A DNA stretch of 47,130 bases from an uncultured Methanobrevibacter sp. (lineage in GTDB: Archaea > Methanobacteriota > Methanobacteria > Methanobacteriales > Methanobacteriaceae): positions 1-47,130 of the forward strand of contig NZ_OMWD01000017.1 of the NCBI RefSeq assembly GCF_900314695.1. The letters run 5' to 3'. Each line of letters begins with the position of its first letter. Within the stretch, counting starts at the first letter, position 1. Below the pieces are notes generated by a model. It did not search any database, was not told where the DNA came from, and was given only the letters and a program-made list of their open reading frames with translations. Made by a program: the position numbers and the translations under genes. Below, piece after piece: positions 24,060 to 33,088 of the stretch.

Positions 24060-24470
24060 TTAATTCTTAAAAATCTTATTTATTTTTCTCAATGGTTTAG
24101 TAATTCTCCAACTTTTAGATTTGAAAACTTGTTTGTGCATAACTTTATAATCTAAGAATTCCTGCTTGTTTATTTCATTATCTACTAATAACCTATCAAC
24201 TTGACTGTTTAGTTCCTTATTATCGTTGATCAATTTAGATATCTCATAATTATTTAATTCAGTGTTTTCGTACTCTTCTTTTGTAATAATAGAAATTCTT
24301 GAATCTCTTTTTGAAAATCCAATAACGATATCCATTAATTCTTCTTCTGTATTATCCACAACACACAATACTTCCATATCCTTAAAATCAGAAAGTTTAA
24401 TGCTTTCTAAATAATCTTCAAGAAACTCTTCCGCTTCATTAACATGCACTACTATAAATATTGAATTCAT
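24060..24470 (-). CDS. Truncated GT2-like protein joined to a coiled-coil tail
   Basis: 136 residues from ATG 24470 (GGTGA upstream). The first 70 residues follow the GT-A pattern: strand IFIVVHVNEAEEFLEDYLES, then VLCVVDNTEEELMDIVIGFS and RISIITKEE, which mirror the DDGSTD and later parts of GT2 enzymes. The metal-binding DxD region and the whole acceptor half are missing. A coiled coil (about 75-115) and the end SKSWRITKPLRKINKIFK follow; a KSWR(I/L)TKPLR tail is common at the ends of large surface glycosyltransferases. It cannot be an active GT2 alone; it is either a deletion product or a scaffold. Set in an operon with spacing of 20 and 34 bases. Confidence 0.65.
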   Translation of the reverse strand: MNSIFIVVHVNEAEEFLEDYLESIKLSDFKDMEVLCVVDNTEEELMDIVIGFSKRDSRISIITKEEYENTELNNYEISKLINDNKELNSQVDRLLVDNEINKQEFLDYKVMHKQVFKSKSWRITKPLRKINKIFKN

Positions 24471-24490
24471 TATTTCACCATCAGTAATAT

Positions 24491-27121
24491 TTAGTTTGTA
24501 TATAACCATTCATATACTCTTTTACAATTTTTTTGGTCAGTATACTTAAAGAAGTTATCAACACGTGATTTATATTTTTCTTCCATTTCACATCCGTTGT
24601 TCATATATTCAATTATTCTATCGACCAAATCATCTTCATTTTCTACCACATCTCCAAAACCCATTGTTCTATAATCAAAATAACCTTTGTCATAGTGATA
24701 ATCATCACCTTCATGATAATAGATAACTGGTTTTTTAAGGAATGCAAAATCAAAAAATACACTTGAGTAATCAGTAATCATCAGTGCAGAATCATTAAAT
24801 AAAGTTTGATATGAATCATGAGTATTCACTTCAATAACATCATCATTAATGTCAAACAAATCTAAAAATGGTTTCAAATCATAATGAGGTTTAAATACTA
24901 GTTTATACCCATTTTCTTTGATAGCGTTTAATAAACGTTCATTTGTTAAAAAATTGTTTAATCTTCGATAATAATCTGATTTTTCAAAAGCTACTCTATT
25001 GATTAAAAATTTTCTCCATGTTGGGGAGAATAATATCTCTTTTTTTTCAACATTGAACTTTAGGTTATCATGTCTTGGAAGGCCAAATGCCTGAACTACC
25101 TCATCATCATAATTATAAGTATCTGATAAAATTGAATCCCTTTCATAATCTGATGATGTTAAAAACAAATGCAGATTTTGGAAAAATTTTCTAAGCCAAC
25201 TTGATAAATCATCTTTAATAACACCATGCTGTAAAAAACATTTTTCAATTGTGAGAAATCCATTATAGTATGGATGTTTTGGGTTAAAAAATGGATTCAA
25301 CCAACTGTGATTCACATGGGAAGAAATTATTTTTTCAGCGAATAAATATATAAACTTATTTTTAAAAGAATCAATCGGAACAATGTTTTTATCAATTTTC
25401 TTCATTTTATTGAAATCTTCACAATCTTTACTGATAACATAATACTTTTCTATATCATCATCCTGTTTAATGGCGTATTTAAATAAATGCATTGCATTAT
25501 CATCGCAACTGTCAACACGATCCTGAAATATCCAAATACGTTTATTCTTCATGAAAGGATATAAAAATAAATAAATCAAATGAAACAATAATGCTTGAAT
25601 CATTGATGAATTATGGTCCTTAATTATCTTTAAAATAGAAATAAATTCCAATTTTAAAGCCTTTGTAAATGAATAAGGTTGTGTTAAAAAAGATTCATCT
25701 TTTGAATTATATATAACCATTTCATTATCTTTAATCAGATAATTGCATACCTTTGAAAGTCCTGCATCATAATTCTGAAATTGTAATGGATTATGAATCT
25801 CGGCATGATTTCCATTCTCATCATATATCAATTTGAAATAAATCTTTGATATCTCATCTTTTTTAAGGGGTATCTTAAAGTCAACGGAATAATCAAAACT
25901 CCAACATATACCAATAGATTCTTCGGGATATCTGTTAGTTGTAGGGTAAGAAAAGAATTTACCTTCATAAACTTCTTTTCCTTGAGAATTAATTTTAATA
26001 GCTTCAATTCTTAAATAATCATAATCACAGCAACTTTTAAAAAATGTTGAAATATTTAAAGAATTATCAATTACTTCTATAACATCACAAATAAGTAATT
26101 CATTGTGCAACTCATTTATAGTGTAATCTTTTGATTTTAAGAATACCTCATTACCTTTCACATCAATATGAAATTCATTATTCTTTAAGTATATCAATAA
26201 TGATTTTATCAAATTAGGAATAAAAATATGATTGACGATTATATCCTCATCAATATATGCCAGACATTCATGCAAATTAGATCTGAATTCTTTAAATTCC
26301 TGTTTAGTTAAAACATCAGATGTTTGAATCCTATAATAAAATTGCATATCATATGCTATCACATATTTTATAAAATTGGGAATAAACCCTAAACAGTCAT
26401 ATGAATAATCAAACAGCTGTTTATAAAAACGATTGACTTTATTGATGAAAAAATTCTTATGTGACCTGGATATATCTGAAACTGACGATTCATCTACTCT
26501 AATACGATAATAATATTTACAATCATTAATAAAAGCAATGCGCTTTTCATTTATCAATATTTTATTGATTAATAAGGCTCCTTCTCCTATAAATAACTCT
26601 TCATCAAATGAAAATGAATCAAAAACATTCCTTTTAATAAAACAAGATGAAATATCTGCTTGAGGATAAGTATAATCTTCAAATACATCAATTATTTTAG
26701 TTTTAGAAAATTTAGGACTAAGCAAATACTCATCATCATTACCCAAAAATTCTATTGGAATCGCTATAATATTAACATCATTCTTTTTAAAAAAATCATT
26801 TACTGATTCCAGTGCATTATTAGATAATTCATCATCACTATCTAAAAAATTTACATATTTTCCAGTTGCATATTTCAAGCCTAAATTTCTAGCACTGGAT
26901 TGGCCTTTATGGCTTTGAGATAAAACAATTACATTGGAGTATCTTTCTTGATATTCCAAAGCTATATCAGCGGAACTGTCGGTTGATCCATCATCAACCA
27001 ATATTACTTGAATATCATCAAAATTAAAAGATTGATTTAGTAAAGAGTCAATGCAATTTTTAATATATAATTCACTATTATAAAATGCAGTAATAATTGA
27101 AAAAGTATAATCTCTATCCAT
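24491..27121 (-). CDS. Bifunctional GT2 glycosyltransferase / CDP-glycerol transferase-like (TagF-type) protein
   Basis: 876 residues. Domain 1 (1-230) is a GT2 GT-A fold with DDGSTD at 43-48 and the DSDD metal motif at 94-97. A helical and beta-rich linker (230-500) follows. Domain 2 (500-876) is the CDP-glycerol poly(glycerophosphate) transferase fold: RIWIFQDR near 528, QHGVIKDDLSSWLRKF from 631, LFSPTWR, FKPHYD, and ITDYSSVFFDFAFLKKPVIY. Residues from about 340 onward align with the whole 514-residue protein at 30441-31985, so this gene looks like that enzyme fused to a GT2. In bacteria such fusions make teichoic-acid-like polymers. The donor in an archaeon is uncertain. Confidence 0.88.
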   Translation of the reverse strand: MDRDYTFSIITAFYNSELYIKNCIDSLLNQSFNFDDIQVILVDDGSTDSSADIALEYQERYSNVIVLSQSHKGQSSARNLGLKYATGKYVNFLDSDDELSNNALESVNDFFKKNDVNIIAIPIEFLGNDDEYLLSPKFSKTKIIDVFEDYTYPQADISSCFIKRNVFDSFSFDEELFIGEGALLINKILINEKRIAFINDCKYYYRIRVDESSVSDISRSHKNFFINKVNRFYKQLFDYSYDCLGFIPNFIKYVIAYDMQFYYRIQTSDVLTKQEFKEFRSNLHECLAYIDEDIIVNHIFIPNLIKSLLIYLKNNEFHIDVKGNEVFLKSKDYTINELHNELLICDVIEVIDNSLNISTFFKSCCDYDYLRIEAIKINSQGKEVYEGKFFSYPTTNRYPEESIGICWSFDYSVDFKIPLKKDEISKIYFKLIYDENGNHAEIHNPLQFQNYDAGLSKVCNYLIKDNEMVIYNSKDESFLTQPYSFTKALKLEFISILKIIKDHNSSMIQALLFHLIYLFLYPFMKNKRIWIFQDRVDSCDDNAMHLFKYAIKQDDDIEKYYVISKDCEDFNKMKKIDKNIVPIDSFKNKFIYLFAEKIISSHVNHSWLNPFFNPKHPYYNGFLTIEKCFLQHGVIKDDLSSWLRKFFQNLHLFLTSSDYERDSILSDTYNYDDEVVQAFGLPRHDNLKFNVEKKEILFSPTWRKFLINRVAFEKSDYYRRLNNFLTNERLLNAIKENGYKLVFKPHYDLKPFLDLFDINDDVIEVNTHDSYQTLFNDSALMITDYSSVFFDFAFLKKPVIYYHEGDDYHYDKGYFDYRTMGFGDVVENEDDLVDRIIEYMNNGCEMEEKYKSRVDNFFKYTDQKNCKRVYEWLYTN

Positions 27122-27135
27122 AAAATCCCTTATAA

Positions 27136-28929
27136 TTAAATTACATCCAAATCAGACAGTTCATCAAGTAATCTATCTCCGTTTTTCCCGTCATGAAATT
27201 CATTTATCTTGGAATATCTTTTTTCATATTTTTCATCCATTATATAATTATTTGATATTGCATATTTAACCTCTTCAACCAATTCTTCCGGACTGAAAAC
27301 AGGGACTCCATCACAATTATTCTCATTGATTGGAGGTATTGCTCTGTAGCATTTAATTAAATAATCTTTTTCTTCCCAATAATAAATTATATATGCTCCA
27401 CGGTAATGGGCATCGTATGATGCAGATGAATAGTCAGTGATGAATATTTTTGATTCAGCTAATCCTTTAGCAATATCATTCTCAACACACTTTGCGTATT
27501 TTGGATTTAGATTATTTAAGAAATCTGTAAATTTAGGATGACATGAGATGATTAACCTATCCAAAAGGCCATTTTTATCAAATGCTTCTAAAATTCTCAT
27601 ATAAGCTTTGAAATAAGTTGTTTCCTTTATTGCATCTTCATCCATAACAAAGGATTCTTCCCAATACCTATATGTCAACATTACCATAATCTTGTCTGCA
27701 TCATCATCCATTTTAGCCAAATCAAATTTTGGCAATCCACATTTTATCAAATCTTCATCCTCAAAACCACACTTGTAAAATTGGGTTGCTTCCAAATCAG
27801 ATGAAATGATATTTTTATAAAAATTAACTGTTTCATTATCTTTTCTAAAATTTGCTGCAGCAGGATTATCCACTGGTTTTGAAAACATGATTCCATGCTG
27901 TAAAAATATTAAAGGTTTGCTGCGGATGCATTCATTTAATCGTCTGATATACAACCTTGGGTTAATAACATGATTAGATAATTCCGATGAAATAAAATAT
28001 CTGCACAAATAGATATATAAATAATGTCTAAATGAATATTTCTCTATAATATTCTTCCCATATAAAGATTTAAGTCTTGGGTATTCCTCATTATTCTTAT
28101 CAATTACAAAATAAGTTTTTGACTTTAATTTTTCTTGTCTTTGTCTTTCCATTATTTTTTCAAAAGCATAAAAACCTGATTCACATGCCCTGTTTGTTTC
28201 CTTTTCAAACATTAAATTAATATTTCTTGTGCCAATTAATTTTGATAAGGCAAAAGCAAATGAATCCTTAATCATGTTAACTTTTTTATATTCTTCCTCA
28301 AATTTAATATTAGTAATTCTTATTTTAAAACCATTGATAATACTTCTAACAATTATTAAATTATCTCCAACTTTCTTTTTGACCCAATAATTCATGCCTT
28401 CATGATGAGTTTTCATTAGAACCGGAACAGAAAGATCTTGAGATTTACCTATCCTTAAATTATTATGTATCCTTTCACTTTCAAGGATATCTTTCATAGC
28501 AATTTTAATAATTGCATAATCTTTTAGTTTTTTTTCACTGGATCTACGCTTAACCTGACCGACGACTTCACCATTAAGAAGTATTTTATCAAATCCTTCA
28601 ATCTTGTGGGTAATGTCAGTAAATAATCCATAAAAACATACATAATCATCAGTAACCTTACATTTTAAATTCTGACGTACTTTACAATATTTATTAACAT
28701 TATTTGTCAAATATAAAATGTTAGATTTACTAGTATATAAATAAAATTTAGTCCCATCTATATTTATAACATCAATTAATGAAGAAGGAATGCTTGTGGG
28801 TTGTTCAGACAATCTTATGTTGTTAAATTCTTCAAATAAATTTAAATTAACACGAACATAAACACTCTCAAAATCAACATAGATGTACTCTTCACCATCC
28901 TTTTCAATATAACTCAAAATCGTTTTCAT
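27136..28929 (-). CDS. CDP-glycerol transferase-like (TagB/TagF family) protein
   Basis: 597 residues. The N-terminal 230 residues are beta-rich and not recognised. The C-terminal part carries the family markers: FLQHGIMFSKPVDNPA, CGLPKFDLAKMDDD, MVMLTYRYWEE (in the place of the usual PTWR), IISCHPKFTDFL and FITDYSSASYDAHYRGAYII. It is expected to transfer a polyol phosphate from a CDP-activated donor to a lipid-linked or glycan acceptor at the inner face of the membrane. First gene of the four-gene operon, 14 bases before the GT2-TagF fusion. More divergent from the fusion and the 30441 protein than those are from each other. Confidence 0.83.
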   Translation of the reverse strand: MKTILSYIEKDGEEYIYVDFESVYVRVNLNLFEEFNNIRLSEQPTSIPSSLIDVINIDGTKFYLYTSKSNILYLTNNVNKYCKVRQNLKCKVTDDYVCFYGLFTDITHKIEGFDKILLNGEVVGQVKRRSSEKKLKDYAIIKIAMKDILESERIHNNLRIGKSQDLSVPVLMKTHHEGMNYWVKKKVGDNLIIVRSIINGFKIRITNIKFEEEYKKVNMIKDSFAFALSKLIGTRNINLMFEKETNRACESGFYAFEKIMERQRQEKLKSKTYFVIDKNNEEYPRLKSLYGKNIIEKYSFRHYLYIYLCRYFISSELSNHVINPRLYIRRLNECIRSKPLIFLQHGIMFSKPVDNPAAANFRKDNETVNFYKNIISSDLEATQFYKCGFEDEDLIKCGLPKFDLAKMDDDADKIMVMLTYRYWEESFVMDEDAIKETTYFKAYMRILEAFDKNGLLDRLIISCHPKFTDFLNNLNPKYAKCVENDIAKGLAESKIFITDYSSASYDAHYRGAYIIYYWEEKDYLIKCYRAIPPINENNCDGVPVFSPEELVEEVKYAISNNYIMDEKYEKRYSKINEFHDGKNGDRLLDELSDLDVI

Positions 28930-29056
28930 TAGATAACCTTAATAAATATTAATTTTTTAATTATATAATTAAATTTATAATTTGAAATTAATAAAAGTAA
29001 TGATAAAATAAAATTAAAAATAGTTGTAATGAAACAACCATAAATTAAAACTAAAA

Positions 29057-30169
29057 TTATTTCGCACCAATAACCCTGTTTACATATGGAATCCTATTAA
29101 AAATAGCCATAATTAACCAACATACACCAAACGATAATATGAATGCCAATATAATTGAAGATTTGTAACCATTAAAATGACAGACCTTTAAAACTCTAAT
29201 GACAAGATTGATTATAACTTGATGGAGTAAGTAAAAACCATAACTGTACTTTGCTATTGATGCTACTGAACTGTGAAAAATTTTATCAGGCACTTTTAAG
29301 AATTTATTATTAATTTTAATATCACTGAAATTCCTAAATAATAAAAATACTCCAATTACTTCAATTGCTGAAAAAATTGAATATCTATCAAACTTAACCA
29401 ATTTTGTTGGAGAAGATAGTAAAAAGGATGCATAAATTTCACAAGCAATTACACCAACGATTAAAATTATTGGAAGATATTTATTTGTAAATATTTTTCG
29501 TTGAGTATGTCTTAAATAATAACCTGCCACTACCATCCCAATAGGTCCACTGAAGTAAGTAATCTTAATTGGGAAATTTATGAATAATGTATAATCAAAA
29601 ATACATGTAATTAACCATATTACCAAGAAATATTCTGCTTCTTTTAAATCAGCATGCAACAACCATTTGTTGAAAATAGGCATGATCAAATAGGTACCTA
29701 AAATCATCCAAAAGAACCAATATGGTCCAAATCCCCATGACGTATGTCTCCATGCACCTATAATAAAATTAACAATATTAGTAATGTTAAATCCATCTAT
29801 GACATGTAAAAAACCTGGATTAAAATATTGTATAGAAATAACAAACAAACTTAGAACAATTCCCCAAAAAATGAATGGTTCTATAATTCTGGGAAGTCTT
29901 TTACCTAAAAAAGATTTTATATTCCATTCACGACCTAAAGATAATGCTCCTGACAGCATCAAGAATAAATCAACACCTATTACAGTAGTAACATAAAAAA
30001 AGTCACCAAAAACCCAGTTAAAATTCAAGGTACCATCATAGAATACCATTACATTACCTTTTAGCCTTGCTAAAACATGAATCATTATTACACAAGTAAT
30101 AGCTAAAGCTCTTAAAGCATCAAAATAAAAAATATGCTTCTTCTTTTTTTTCACATTCCCATTATTCAT
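29057..30169 (-). CDS. Acyltransferase family 3 membrane protein
   Basis: 370 residues. A Lys-rich N-terminus leads into FDALRALAITCVIMIHVLAR, with the conserved His31 of the Acyltransferase_3 (OafA/WecH-like) family. About ten membrane helices follow, with a GRxxNIKSFLGKRLPRIIEPF-like motif (Arg cluster on the first cytoplasmic loop) and FGPYWFFWMILGTYLIMPI. These enzymes place acetyl or other acyl groups on surface sugars. The gene is alone (127 bases from its downstream neighbour) in the middle of the polymer region, so O-acylation of that polymer is the natural guess. Confidence 0.9.
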   Translation of the reverse strand: MNNGNVKKKKKHIFYFDALRALAITCVIMIHVLARLKGNVMVFYDGTLNFNWVFGDFFYVTTVIGVDLFLMLSGALSLGREWNIKSFLGKRLPRIIEPFIFWGIVLSLFVISIQYFNPGFLHVIDGFNITNIVNFIIGAWRHTSWGFGPYWFFWMILGTYLIMPIFNKWLLHADLKEAEYFLVIWLITCIFDYTLFINFPIKITYFSGPIGMVVAGYYLRHTQRKIFTNKYLPIILIVGVIACEIYASFLLSSPTKLVKFDRYSIFSAIEVIGVFLLFRNFSDIKINNKFLKVPDKIFHSSVASIAKYSYGFYLLHQVIINLVIRVLKVCHFNGYKSSIILAFILSFGVCWLIMAIFNRIPYVNRVIGAK

Positions 30170-30440
30170 AGATTATTCCTACCCACATTTATATTAAATT
30201 AATATAATATAGTTTATTTTTAATAAATCATTTATAAATAATTTTCTAATAATCTACATAAATCACCGCATTATTATTTAAAAAAAATAATAAATTTTTA
30301 AAATTTTAGTGTATTACACAAAATTTCAATTAATTGCAATAAAGCAATAATTTTTCAATTTGCATGATATCAAACTTTTAAAAAAACAGGAAATAACATT
30401 GTTCGCAAGAAATTCTCCCTCTTTTTTAAACAGAGGATTT

Positions 30441-31985
30441 TCAATGACTTAAAATCCATTCATAACATCTTTTTGAATTGTTATGGTCATTATATCTAAA
30501 GAAATTCTCAACACGGTTTAAATAAATATCTTCCATTTTACAGCCATTATCAATATATGAAATAATTTTTTCAACTAAATCATCCTCATTGTCTATAACC
30601 GGACCGAAACCCATGGTTTTATATTGGAAATATCCATTTTGAGAATCATAATGATAGTCATTAGCATATTGATAATATATCAAAGGTTTTTTTAGATATG
30701 AAAAGTCAAAAAATATTGAAGAATAATCTGTAATCATCAAAGCAGATTCATTAAATATCTCCTGATATTTCTTATCCAAATCTATTTTAACATAATCATT
30801 TTTGTTGAATAAATCCAAGTATGGAGTTAATTCAGGGTGAGGTTTAAAGATAATTTCATATTCATGATTTTTAGCATATTCAATTAACATTTCATTATTA
30901 ATTAAACTGTTGAATCTTTTAAAATACTCCGAACTCAACAAATCCTCTTTGTTTGTTAAATAATTCCTCCAGGTCGGCATTATAACAATTTGTTTTTTAA
31001 GACCACTATTGTCCAAATTATCATATCTTGGAAGACCTAATAACTGAATCACCTTATCTCCGTAATTGTATCCTTCATCAAACAATGATTTATATTCAGG
31101 AATTGTTGAAGATACAATCAATTTTGGATTTCTATCATATTTTCTAAGCCATGAAGACATATTATCTTTTATAACACCATGTTGTAAAAAATAAAAATCA
31201 AGATTGGTTGCTCCCGCCATTAATGGATAATTTTTATTTAAAAATGGATTTAAATCATATTCTGTTCCTTGCGAAGAAATCAACTTATCGCAAAACAGAT
31301 AATAAATCCTATGTTTTACTGAATCACAATCCAAAATCTTGTCTTTAAATAGCATTGACAATCTGGAAAAATCCCTACTTGAATTATGTATTACAAAAAA
31401 CTTTCTAATTCCATCTTTTTGTTTTATAGCATATTTAAAAAAATGTTCGGCATTATCATCCGCCATTGTTTTTCGGTCCATTACAACCCATATTTTTTTG
31501 TTATTCATAAACGGATATAAAATCAAATGAACTAATCGAAAAAGAATGGCTTGAGTATAAAAATCTGGCCTTTTTTTAATAATTTTAAACAGTTCTTTAA
31601 ATTCATTTGAAATCATTTTAAAATAAGAAAAATCCAAAACATTAAATGAACCATCAAAGAAAACAAGTTTATTGTCTTTGACATAATATCTGCTTAAATC
31701 AGACATATTACAAAATTTTCTAAAACGAATTGGATAATCAATGCCATCATATGATTTTATATTAAGTTTGATAGATTTGTCATTTATTGGAATTTTAAAT
31801 TCAAAATTAAATATTGTTTTATCCCTCCTTGTTGGATAATCATAAGATTCAGGTTGAATTTCTTCACCATTGCATATTCCATAAACACCCATTTGAGAAT
31901 TATCGCAGTTAAGATAACCTGAAATATTTAAAATATTATCTCTTAAAGTAATAAAATCAATATTAATTTTGTTAAATGACTCCAT
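30441..31985 (-). CDS. CDP-glycerol transferase-like (TagF-type) protein
   Basis: 514 residues. The first 100 form a beta-rich domain (NILNISGYLNCDNSQMGVYG) matching the linker of the 876-residue fusion. The transferase part has IWVVMDRKTMADDNAEHFFK, LQHGVIKDNMSSWLRKYDRN, LGLPRYDNL, MPTWRNYL, FKPHPELTPY and ITDYSSIFFDFSYLKKPLIY. This is the closest relative of the fusion's C-terminal half, with long runs of near-identical motifs. It probably extends or primes the same polymer. A 255-base AT-rich gap lies downstream and a 30-base AT-rich leader upstream; no partner gene is directly linked. Confidence 0.86.
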   Translation of the reverse strand: MESFNKINIDFITLRDNILNISGYLNCDNSQMGVYGICNGEEIQPESYDYPTRRDKTIFNFEFKIPINDKSIKLNIKSYDGIDYPIRFRKFCNMSDLSRYYVKDNKLVFFDGSFNVLDFSYFKMISNEFKELFKIIKKRPDFYTQAILFRLVHLILYPFMNNKKIWVVMDRKTMADDNAEHFFKYAIKQKDGIRKFFVIHNSSRDFSRLSMLFKDKILDCDSVKHRIYYLFCDKLISSQGTEYDLNPFLNKNYPLMAGATNLDFYFLQHGVIKDNMSSWLRKYDRNPKLIVSSTIPEYKSLFDEGYNYGDKVIQLLGLPRYDNLDNSGLKKQIVIMPTWRNYLTNKEDLLSSEYFKRFNSLINNEMLIEYAKNHEYEIIFKPHPELTPYLDLFNKNDYVKIDLDKKYQEIFNESALMITDYSSIFFDFSYLKKPLIYYQYANDYHYDSQNGYFQYKTMGFGPVIDNEDDLVEKIISYIDNGCKMEDIYLNRVENFFRYNDHNNSKRCYEWILSH

Positions 31986-32074
31986 GAAAAAGTATATGTA
32001 AAAATAGATATTTAATACTTAAGTAATCCAATCGGCACCCTAAATAAATAACAAAAAAAAAGAGTTTAAAGTAT

Positions 32075-32470
32075 TTAATAACTTGATTGCAAACCATCAT
32101 CAATATTCAAATTAAACTCTGATTTTGACTTAGATAAAAACATTGTCCCATTATATGTTGAATGAACAGTGTAATTACCGTTTTCCAATGCAAACAATTG
32201 AATTGTAGCACGGCCGTTTTCATCTGTAGTTGCATTATATTTTGTTGCCCAACCTTTATCATCCAATATTTTAAAATCAATTCCCTGATTTGGAATAACA
32301 TTCTTGCGGTCATCTTTTAGAACAACTACAAATGAGTCCCCATTCTTTAACGTTTTGTTGCTTTCAACTTCAATTTTTGATGTATGACTATTTGCAGAAA
32401 TGTAGGAAAATGCCAAAATAGCCACAATAATGACAACTACAATAACAATTATAATCTTTTTTGTATCCAT
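32075..32470 (-). CDS. Membrane-anchored Ig-like domain protein
   Basis: 131 residues. A signal-anchor helix (about 6-25, Ile/Val-rich) is followed by one beta-sandwich of the Big_1/carboxypeptidase-regulatory type: NKTLKNGDSFVVVLKDDRKN, then TDENGRATIQLFALENGNYT, the usual strand and Gly-Arg-Ala turn of these domains, ending in YNGTMF. It is a minimal version of the adhesin-like proteins of gut methanogens. Several NxT sequons are present. It starts 22 bases after the UspA stop, so the two may be co-transcribed. A degenerate stub of a similar anchor lies at 299-367. Confidence 0.72.
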   Translation of the reverse strand: MDTKKIIIVIVVVIIVAILAFSYISANSHTSKIEVESNKTLKNGDSFVVVLKDDRKNVIPNQGIDFKILDDKGWATKYNATTDENGRATIQLFALENGNYTVHSTYNGTMFLSKSKSEFNLNIDDGLQSSY

Positions 32471-32492
32471 TAACCATCCCTCTAATAGTTAA

Positions 32493-32918
32493 TCATTTGT
32501 TGTGAATCAATAAAGTATCAATTTCTGTTGTTTTAAGAACCTTTTCAGCTACGCTTCCAATGAAAAATCTATGAAGCCCACTTTTACCTGAAGCAGAAAT
32601 AATTATCAAATCAACATCTTCCCTTTCAGCAACTTCATTAATAGTTTCTGCAGGAAATCCCACTTCAACAAGAGGTGTGACTTTAATATCATCAGGAAAC
32701 TTCTTTATCATCTTATTGACTGCATCTTCAGCTTCCTTAACCAATCCTTTATTAATTTTTCTAACGTTTGATCTTGATTGGAAAGCAGAAGAGGTTAATT
32801 TACCTGCGACAGATAAAATTATAATTTCACCATCGTCACCAAGCAATTTGGTTGCTCTTTCAACTTCATCATCAGCATATGTAGAACCATCAGTAGGCAA
32901 TAATATTTTTTTGTACAC
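32493..32918 (-). CDS. Universal stress protein (UspA family)
   Basis: 141 residues, starting at GTG 32918 behind AAAGGTG. MYKKILLPTDGSTYADDEVE is the typical first strand and loop. The ATP-binding motif is seen as GKSGLHRFFIGSVAEKVL near residue 111, with G-x9-GS conserved, and the C-terminal strand TLLIHNK is canonical. It should be an ATP-binding single-domain UspA dimer. The role in the archaeon is unknown. Confidence 0.92.
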   Translation of the reverse strand: MYKKILLPTDGSTYADDEVERATKLLGDDGEIIILSVAGKLTSSAFQSRSNVRKINKGLVKEAEDAVNKMIKKFPDDIKVTPLVEVGFPAETINEVAEREDVDLIIISASGKSGLHRFFIGSVAEKVLKTTEIDTLLIHNK

Positions 32919-33088
32919 GTAAACACCTTTAATAATTTTATGTAATTACTGATTTATATAGATATATTAAATTTGAAGATATTATTCACTTTTTAAACAA
33001 ATTAGTCAATTTTGATATTTAAAATAACTTTAAATCGATATATAAGCAATAACTCTTTAAAAAAATCACATCCTACAGGAAGTAACAC

